Positions 7,901-11,846 of a DNA stretch of 11,846 nucleotides are shown piece after piece. The translations under genes and the position numbers were made by a program. A model generated the notes under the pieces. It was not told where the DNA came from and did no database searches. It saw only the letters and a program-made list of their open reading frames with translations. The DNA is from Myxococcales bacterium (lineage in GTDB: Bacteria > Myxococcota_A > Polyangia > Polyangiales > Polyangiaceae). The stretch lies in NCBI GenBank assembly GCA_013298325.1, contig JAAFHJ010000096.1:1-11846 (forward strand). Direction: 5' to 3'. Positions within the stretch are counted from its first letter, which is position 1. The number at the start of each line of letters is the position of its first letter.

Positions 7901-8454
7901 CGATCGAACTTGTCGCGCTCAATAACAAGTGTGCGCTCAATCCCGGCGGCCTCAATATCCAATTGAGCCATAATTCCGTCGAGTTCGACGCGAATATCGT
8001 CCATCAAAATGCGGCCATCGTCGGCCGCGACCAGCTTCGTGGCGGCAGCTTGCCCTTCCGTGCGACGGACGCTGATTGTCACTGCGAGTTCATCGAGCTT
8101 GCGCCCGACGAGACGATCGAGCGAATCGCTACGCTGGGCGAGGATCGGGTCGGTGGCGAGAGCGCTGCGGACATCGATACGGTTGGCATCGCTGCGACGG
8201 AGCGCCTCCCGGTAGGAGCGGAGGTATTCCTCGCGCCCGGTGATCACATACCCGCGCTGGCCCGACTCGGCATCGACCAGCATGCGTGACAATTCGCGAC
8301 AGCCTCGGGAAGCCTCTCGTGCCGAACGCGCCCCCTGGGCAGCCCGATCGAAACGGCCAAAGGACTCGTGGAAGGTCCACGAGACGGCAAGCAGGAGCAC
8401 CAAAAGGGCACCAATGCTTGCAGCCAAACGGAAGCGAATGCTGCCCAAAAGCAC
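4948..8454 (-). CDS. Large membrane hybrid kinase, CHASE3-HAMP-GAF-HisKA-HATPase-pseudoREC-REC
   Basis: The protein has 1168 residues from GTG 8454, chosen because GAGG lies 6 nt upstream and the product then opens just before the first membrane helix. The frame stays open to a TTG at 8526 (1192 residues), which lacks a ribosome binding site. Order: membrane helix about 10-27; periplasmic CHASE3 domain with ESGQRGYVITG at 63-73; second helix about 185-206; HAMP about 207-260; GAF about 273-416; long coiled coil about 416-526; H-box SHELRTPLN (His537); N-box Asn655; DTGIG (682-686) and GTGLGL (712-717). A low-complexity linker and a degenerate receiver fill about 761-1031. The final receiver has Asp1041-1043, phosphoacceptor Asp1086, Thr1116 and Lys1138. 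It probably autophosphorylates in response to a periplasmic or membrane signal and passes phosphate to its own receiver. The activator operon diverges from it. Confidence 0.93.
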   Translation of the reverse strand: MLLGSIRFRLAASIGALLVLLLAVSWTFHESFGRFDRAAQGARSAREASRGCRELSRMLVDAESGQRGYVITGREEYLRSYREALRRSDANRIDVRSALATDPILAQRSDSLDRLVGRKLDELAVTISVRRTEGQAAATKLVAADDGRILMDDIRVELDGIMAQLDIEAAGIERTLVIERDKFDRVVFVAAFGSIVLFLAVGIILSKSITGPLGELALAARRIGEGRFDERIPIRGDDEATSLARAFNDMASQLASARAISEEHDWIQEELAKISVWLQECATLEELGEKVLSPLVLTLGASQGTLFVRGEDDGKALERRWAFADDEKLPRRIAYGEGLVGAVARDGKPIVRDGGDLGTVLTGTGIVTLRAVALVAARFENETFGVLEVGVTTPLAHRAEELLRRTAEPLGLALRAFRTQEALRRALAAAQVLSEELKRHTDELIARGHQLQEANVTLEDQRAELTHSEKLLRVQQQELYSLNEELEEKAQLLTAQNNEYERKNKELEAARAELGSKAEQLEKVSRIKSEFLANVSHELRTPLNSQLILSKILVENKDGNMSERQVDYLRTIYTAGIDLLRLIDDVLDLSKIEAGRLDVHVAPITVSALASTLEGTFSVMAREKNLTFEVVVAREGEVVTDVSRLRQILTNLVGNALKFTHEGGVCVRMSAQENVFVATVEDTGIGIPANQQELIFEPFRQGDGSTSRAYGGTGLGLSISRQLATLLGGTIRLVRSQAGDGRDGDGRRGSLFCVRLPRELYERDSDGHGGSAIRAEIAAPVVQELPSHETVSPSNLLLEASHATPSKPLMASRDAVGPQAPPSARTPRSSSTLVRVRSDSPLQGAAATARPVAGTDGRSLFEWSLAGTLVPFRGPRDGRPLWRAAFGDEGNSPEGPLGILLIDPPAGAAAPLATAAVRSGFHPTAIGRSLLHRRLTGTANDEDNLLGIRAVVFFTSANVLEETAGPIPQEPSEPGWTDPDADLIGALRSREVSVYIAHGSSPTVLAEAGLFLRRLAELPPDVVLTPGTDPRLAGRRVLVVDDDIRNVFAITALLERHGVRVAFSESGDGALELLREGASPDAILLDMMMPKRDGFSTLLELRNDPEFRAIPVIAVTAAAMPGDRERCLAAGASDYVTKPVDVDQLVAILTEWLRRRDSGELFAVAPLP

Positions 8455-8460
8455 AAAAAA

Positions 8461-8464
8461 CCTC
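8461..8464 (-). promoter_or_regulatory. Ribosome binding site supporting the GTG start of the large kinase
   Basis: GAGG on the minus strand lies 6 nt from the GTG at 8454. No comparable motif precedes the alternative TTG at 8526. Confidence 0.55.
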
Positions 8465-8562
8465 GTCAATGAGAGAGTACGCAACCGCGGGGGCGACGCG
8501 ACATCGAGCGCAGCCGGGAATCGCAAGACAACGGTGAAAGCACGTCCGTGAGGCGCGCGATG

Positions 8563-8578
8563 CCCCCTGCAAGGGGGG
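8563..8578. repeat. GC-rich hairpin CCCCCT-GCA-AGGGGG
   Basis: Six-base arms flank a 3-nt loop. There is no T-run after it on either strand, so it is not a normal terminator. It lies between the divergent kinase and activator genes. Confidence 0.4.
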
Positions 8579-8595
8579 TGCGAAGAGGAATACGC

Positions 8596-8623
8596 GGCAG
8601 ATCGCCGACCGAGTCAATCTGCC
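8596..8623. repeat. Inverted repeat GGCAGAT-N14-ATCTGCC, candidate operator
   Basis: Perfect 7-bp arms (8596-8602 and 8617-8623) have centres 21 bp apart, two helical turns, as expected for a dimeric regulator binding one face of DNA. It lies 54 bp upstream of the activator start and upstream of the divergent kinase, so it could be an autoregulatory site for the Fis-type activator. Confidence 0.4.
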
Positions 8624-8655
8624 ACGATGGGCTGGCGAGGGGCGGTGTTAGATCC

Positions 8656-8666
8656 AGGAGTCGGAG
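8656..8666 (+). promoter_or_regulatory. Ribosome binding region of the activator gene
   Basis: AGGAG (8656-8660) and GGAG (8663-8666) precede ATG 8677. The second is 10 nt away and the more likely to be used. The start at 8677 is preferred over the GTG at 8548 because the receiver domain begins right at it (MEHILFVDDDD) and the upstream translation is Arg-rich and low in information. Confidence 0.5.
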
Positions 8667-8676
8667 CGAAGACCCG

Positions 8677-10116
8677 ATGGAGCACATACTCTTTGTAGAC
8701 GACGACGATGCCGCCTGTGCGCTCGTCTCCCAAGGGCTCGAAGCGGCCGGCTTTCGGGTCACGACGACGACGTCGCCCCACGAAGCGCTCGACCAGATCG
8801 CGAGCGAAGATTTCGCCGTTGTTGTGACCGATCTCGGCATGAGCGAAATGCATGGGATCGAGCTTTGTCGGCGCGTGCAGGAGATTCGCCCCGATCTCCC
8901 CGTCGTCGTGCTGACTGGGCAGGGCAGCCTCGAAACCGCCGTCGCTGCGCTCCGCGCGGGCGCCTACGACTTTACGACAAAACCCGTTGATTTACAAGTA
9001 CTTGCACACGCCGTTTCTCGGGCAGCAAACGAGCGGCGTCTCCAGCAAGAACTCCTTCGCCTCCGGCAGGGGGGATCGGCCATCGGGCATGGGGGCATCG
9101 TTGGGAAGAGCCCCGCGATGCGTAAAGTGTACGAGCTTGTTGAGCGGGTCGCCCCGAGCGATGCGAGCATTTTGGTTCACGGAGAGACCGGTACGGGCAA
9201 GGAGCGAATCGCACGAGCGCTTCACGATGCTTCGGGCCGGAAAGGTCCCTTCGTGGCGATCAATTGCGCGGCATTGCCTGCAACGCTCCTCGAAAGTGAA
9301 CTCTTTGGGCATACCCGTGGAGCATTCACAGACGCACGCAGTGAGCGGCGCGGGCTCTTCCTTGAGGCCCACGGCGGAACGCTCTTCCTCGATGAGATCG
9401 GTGAACTTCCTTTAGAACTTCAACCGAAGCTTCTACGCGCTCTCCAAGAACGCACGGTGCGCCCCGTCGGTTCGAACCAAGAAATCCCCTTTGATGCGCG
9501 GCTCGTCACGGCGACGAATCGCGATCTTGAGACGGATGTCTACGACAAGCGGTTCCGGGAGGATCTCTACTACCGCATTCACGTTGTCCGAATTGACCTC
9601 CCACCGCTTCGAGCCCGAGGTGCGGATGTTCTTGATCTCGCTTCCTATTTCCTCGAGAAGTTTGCGCGGCGCTCGGGGAAGGCGGTCGCGTCTCTTTCGC
9701 CCCAGGCGGCGGAAAAGCTCCTCGCCTACGACTTCCCTGGGAACGTGCGTGAGCTTGAGAACTGCATGGAACGGGCGATCGCGCTGGCGCGCTTCAATGC
9801 GGTAACCGCCGACGACCTTCCCGAGAAGATTCAGCGCCACGTGCCCGATCAGTTCGTCGTCGCCATCGACGAGACGACCGAGATCCTTCCGGTCGAGGAG
9901 CTGGAGAAACGCTACATTCGGCGCGTGATTAAGGTTTGCGGGGGGAACAAATCGAAGGCGGCTGTTCTCTTGGGCGTCGACCGTCGGACTTTGTACCGGA
10001 AGCTCGAGCGCTACGACGCGGAAGATCTCTTCCGCGCCGAGAAGCGAAAGCACTTTGAGCATCCCGAAAAAGAAGAACATTCTTCGAATGCCCTCGGAGC
10101 GGCGAGCGCATCGTGA
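8677..10116 (+). CDS. NtrC-family sigma-54-dependent response regulator
   Basis: The protein has 479 residues. The receiver (about 3-118) has Asp8/Asp9, phosphoacceptor Asp52, Thr80 and Lys102. The usual Pro after the phosphoacceptor loop (DLxMP) is Ser here. The AAA+ domain (about 140-380) has Walker A GETGTGKE (169-176), a GAFTDA version of the sigma-54 contact loop GAFTGA (215-220), Walker B GGTLFLDE (233-240), arginines in FREDLYYR (293-300) and PGNVREL (354-360). A Fis-type helix-turn-helix lies at about 422-446 (GGNKSKAAVLLGVDRRTLYRKL), followed by a charged tail of about 33 residues. Its role is ATP-driven activation of sigma-54 RNA polymerase at promoters not seen here, switched by phosphorylation of Asp52. 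It is the first gene of an operon; its stop overlaps the next start as GTGA (10113-10116). Family assignment is very secure. Confidence 0.96.
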   Translation: MEHILFVDDDDAACALVSQGLEAAGFRVTTTTSPHEALDQIASEDFAVVVTDLGMSEMHGIELCRRVQEIRPDLPVVVLTGQGSLETAVAALRAGAYDFTTKPVDLQVLAHAVSRAANERRLQQELLRLRQGGSAIGHGGIVGKSPAMRKVYELVERVAPSDASILVHGETGTGKERIARALHDASGRKGPFVAINCAALPATLLESELFGHTRGAFTDARSERRGLFLEAHGGTLFLDEIGELPLELQPKLLRALQERTVRPVGSNQEIPFDARLVTATNRDLETDVYDKRFREDLYYRIHVVRIDLPPLRARGADVLDLASYFLEKFARRSGKAVASLSPQAAEKLLAYDFPGNVRELENCMERAIALARFNAVTADDLPEKIQRHVPDQFVVAIDETTEILPVEELEKRYIRRVIKVCGGNKSKAAVLLGVDRRTLYRKLERYDAEDLFRAEKRKHFEHPEKEEHSSNALGAASAS

Positions 10117-10781
10117 CCGACCAAGAGCTCGAACTGTTTGACCGCGTCGTCCACGACGTTCGCGGCGCCGTCGGCACTGCCACGCAGGCGCTCCTCGCTC
10201 TCGCGAAACTTGCCCCGGGAGACGGCGCGAACCCGCTCGCCCACGCGGGCGTGCGCACACTGGCCCGCCTGCTTCGGCGAACGGAAACGGCGGCGGCGGT
10301 GCACCGCCTGCGCACAAAGAGCGAGTTGGAAACAGTGATGCCGCTTGGGATCCCCGATGCGGTCGTGCGGGCGGTCGCCGAGGCGAACGCGCTCGGGCCG
10401 AGGCACCCGCTCATCGCCCCCGACGTCCGCGTACGAAGCGACGGAATTCCCTGGGTAAAACCCCTTCCACCCCGACTATTCTCGGCGGTACTTGCCGAAT
10501 TCCTTGCGCTCGGACTTCGTCACGCGCACGGCCCGTCCCACCTCGATGTCAGTGCTCAGGGCAAGACCGCCACTGGGCCCAATATGGAAGACGCACTGAC
10601 ATTTCGCCTGGAAGTTCCGTTGCATCCACGCGGGCGCCTCACGTCCGTCGACGACCTCGCCGAAGACGACCACGTTCCCCTTGCCTTGCTGCGCCTCGGC
10701 GCACACCGAATGGGGGGAAGTTTCACGATTGAAGGGCCGCTTTCGGAGCCACGATCCACCCTTTTGTTGGAGCTTCCGTGA
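10113..10781 (+). CDS. Degenerate histidine kinase-like protein, candidate His phosphotransferase
   Basis: The protein has 222 residues from a GTG that overlaps the activator stop (GTGA), implying translational coupling. Residues 5-66 look like a two-helix dimerisation hairpin with VVHDVRGAVG, in which His14-Asp-x-Arg resembles the kinase H-box. The rest has the outline of an ATPase domain: LPPRLFSAVLAEFLALGLRH (118-137) aligns by eye with the N-box helix, and residues 187-207 plus the terminal STLLLELP resemble the last helix and strand. The N-box Asn, the DxGxG motif and the GxGxG lid are all missing, so ATP binding is unlikely. This is the layout of ChpT or Spo0B phosphotransferases (dimerisation domain plus dead ATPase fold). 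It lies between two receiver genes beside two receiver-ended hybrid kinases, which supports a relay role. Alternatives are an inactive scaffold or a decayed kinase. Confidence 0.85.
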   Translation: MTDQELELFDRVVHDVRGAVGTATQALLALAKLAPGDGANPLAHAGVRTLARLLRRTETAAAVHRLRTKSELETVMPLGIPDAVVRAVAEANALGPRHPLIAPDVRVRSDGIPWVKPLPPRLFSAVLAEFLALGLRHAHGPSHLDVSAQGKTATGPNMEDALTFRLEVPLHPRGRLTSVDDLAEDDHVPLALLRLGAHRMGGSFTIEGPLSEPRSTLLLELP

Positions 10782-11125
10782 AGTCGCCTCCCGCGCTGCC
10801 CGTCCCCCTGTTGTACGTCGACGATGACGAAGACTTCCTGCTGCTGTTGGAGACAGTCCTCCCCAATCACGGCTTCTTGGTGACGACAGTGACCTCCTGC
10901 GCGGCGGCCCGTGAGGCGCTGGGAGGCCAGCAATTTCCGGTTGTTGTCGCCGATGCCGCACTTCCGGACGGCAACGGAATTTCCCTCCTCGCCCCCCTTG
11001 GATCGCTCCGGGTCGTCGTCAGCGGCGCCCCCGCCGATAGCGCGAGCGGCGGGCGCTGGGACCTTCGCTTTGAAAAGCCCGTCGACGTCGACGATCTGGC
11101 TCAATCGATCCTGGCGCGGCTCTGA
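10778..11125 (+). CDS. Short single-domain response regulator
   Basis: The protein has 115 residues. The GTG start overlaps the previous stop (GTGA, 10778-10781) and has GGAG 5 nt upstream. It is a receiver only: Asp15-17 acidic cluster (YVDDDED), phosphoacceptor Asp59 (VVVADAALPDGNG), Ser82 in place of the usual Thr or Ser switch residue (VVVSGAP) and Lys100 (FEKPVD). It has no output domain. Compared with the receiver of the activator upstream, spacing from Asp to the switch residue is 23 instead of 28 and from the switch residue to Lys is 18 instead of 22, so the alpha3 and alpha4 regions are shortened. Likely roles are a phosphate sink or an intermediate in a relay with the neighbouring kinase-like protein. 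Its stop is 27 bp from that of the convergent DUF1552 gene, and no terminator hairpin is visible between them. Confidence 0.9.
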   Translation: MKSPPALPVPLLYVDDDEDFLLLLETVLPNHGFLVTTVTSCAAAREALGGQQFPVVVADAALPDGNGISLLAPLGSLRVVVSGAPADSASGGRWDLRFEKPVDVDDLAQSILARL

Positions 11126-11152
11126 GTCCGTCCTCATGCAAAGCCGAATTCG

Positions 11153-11846
11153 CTAGAACAATTCCTGAATCGGGCCGGTGCAGAAGCGACGATCTCCGAA
11201 ACTGTCATCAAAGATTTCTTGGCTGTGCAGGCAGCTCAATAGGAGATCTTGGTGGTTTCGGTTCGCGAGAGTGACGTAGCGCCCTGTCCGGAGCGTGCCG
11301 CCGCGCGCCTTGCTGTTCCCGGCGAGGAACCACGGCATGTTCTGGTGGGTGTGGTAGGCGCCGACCGACAATTCATTGATGACGAGCACCGTCGTGTGGT
11401 CGAGCACCGAGCTGCCATCGACCTCCGGGTAGCCGGCGAGCAGATCGAGAAAATGGGCCAGTTGCTCCATGTACCAGCGATTGATCGCAACGAGCTTCGC
11501 GACCGCTTCCGGCGCTGCAACTCCCCCAGAGATCGCGTCGTGGGAGAGCTGATGATGACTTTCGGCGATTCCGAGCCACGGGTGAGACGCAAAAGCGGCC
11601 GACCAGGTAAATTGCAAGAGACCGACGTGGGTGATCCCGCACGCAAGCGCCGCGGCCATCGTCGCAAGCTGGGCAGCTGAGGCGAGCGGCATTCGGTCAA
11701 AGTGTTGAAAATCCTCGCGATAATAGGCATCCCCTTCGGGGAGCGGGGGCGGCGGCTCGCACGAGGCCGAGCGCCCGAGGCGTTGCTGAAGGGCGGCAAT
11801 TCCCGCAGCGCGCCGATCCAGGCGATCCCGGTCGGCGGCGGGGACG
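11153..11846 (-). CDS. DUF1552 (HXXSHH) family protein, C-terminal part (5' end outside window)
   Basis: The frame is open from the right edge to a TAG at 11153-11155, giving the last 230 or so residues. DUF1552 features are visible: HHQLSHD (the HXXSHH region, with Asp as the last residue), the segment around VLDHTTVLVINELSVG, the HQNMPWFLAGN motif, the Gly-rich GGTLRTGRYV and the end FGDRRFCTGPIQEL. The upstream CEPPPPLPEG segment also fits the family's mid-protein region. These proteins are usually exported, abundant in Planctomycetes and myxobacteria, and often sit next to DUF1592-type cytochrome-like proteins, which would lie beyond the right edge. Biochemical function is not established. 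The ATG at 11692 is internal to the gene. Family call is fairly sure, role unknown. Confidence 0.85.
   Translation of the reverse strand, partial: VPAADRDRLDRRAAGIAALQQRLGRSASCEPPPPLPEGDAYYREDFQHFDRMPLASAAQLATMAAALACGITHVGLLQFTWSAAFASHPWLGIAESHHQLSHDAISGGVAAPEAVAKLVAINRWYMEQLAHFLDLLAGYPEVDGSSVLDHTTVLVINELSVGAYHTHQNMPWFLAGNSKARGGTLRTGRYVTLANRNHQDLLLSCLHSQEIFDDSFGDRRFCTGPIQELF

Larger units (their letters stand above)
8455..8676. other. Divergent intergenic region (large kinase / activator operon)
   Basis: This stretch of about 220 bp holds the promoters for both directions. I looked for a sigma-54 -24/-12 site (TGGCAC-N5-TTGC) on both strands and found none that fits. Two inverted repeats are listed separately. 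If the kinase starts at TTG 8526 the region shrinks to 150 bp. Confidence 0.55.

Noticed and set aside
8624..8660. Possible sigma-54 promoter (TGGCGAGGGGCGGTG) ahead of the activator
   Set aside because: The spacing and the -12 GC element do not fit the consensus, so it is probably a chance GG-rich stretch.
8548..8676. N-terminal extension of the activator from GTG 8548
   Set aside because: The extension is Arg-rich with no receiver homology, it covers both inverted repeats, and the receiver starts exactly at ATG 8677.

Overview
This GC-rich window looks like chromosomal DNA from a myxobacterium-like member of Myxococcota, probably of the Polyangiales type. The support is a protein with a Cys / hydrophobic helix / poly-Arg tail like the MYXO-CTERM sorting signal, a linker rich in Asp-Ala-Gly, a DUF1552 (HXXSHH) protein, and a dense set of hybrid histidine kinases with an NtrC-type activator. 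The assignment rests on protein style; no marker gene is present.

Left region (1-2608) holds cell-envelope proteins. It has the 3' part of an unrecognised gene, then on the same strand a small exported protein with one CxxCH motif, a calcium-loop motif and the MYXO-CTERM-like tail. A strong bidirectional terminator at about 1651-1702 separates this from a convergent lipoprotein gene encoding eight EF-hand loops in four pairs, with a His-rich hinge between pairs two and three.

Centre and right (2849-11125) form a signalling locus of five genes. A soluble hybrid kinase (REC-PAS-HisKA-HATPase-REC) runs rightward and converges, 5 bp apart, on a large membrane hybrid kinase (CHASE3-HAMP-GAF-coiled coil-HisKA-HATPase-pseudoreceiver-REC) that runs leftward. 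Divergent from the large kinase is a tight three-gene operon with GTGA overlaps: an NtrC-type sigma-54 activator, a 222-residue protein that keeps a histidine-kinase dimerisation motif but has lost the ATP-binding residues, and a short single-domain response regulator. Both kinases end in a receiver, so a His phosphotransferase is needed to pass phosphate to the activator. No classical Hpt domain is seen, and the degenerate kinase-like protein is the natural candidate. This phosphorelay is the most interesting system in the window, but its wiring is inferred.

Right edge (11153-11846) is the 3' part of a leftward DUF1552 gene that converges on the response regulator gene. No tRNA, rRNA, CRISPR array, transposase or phage gene was seen. 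The two divergent intergenic regions (2609-2848 and 8455-8676) hold the likely promoters and several dyad repeats.
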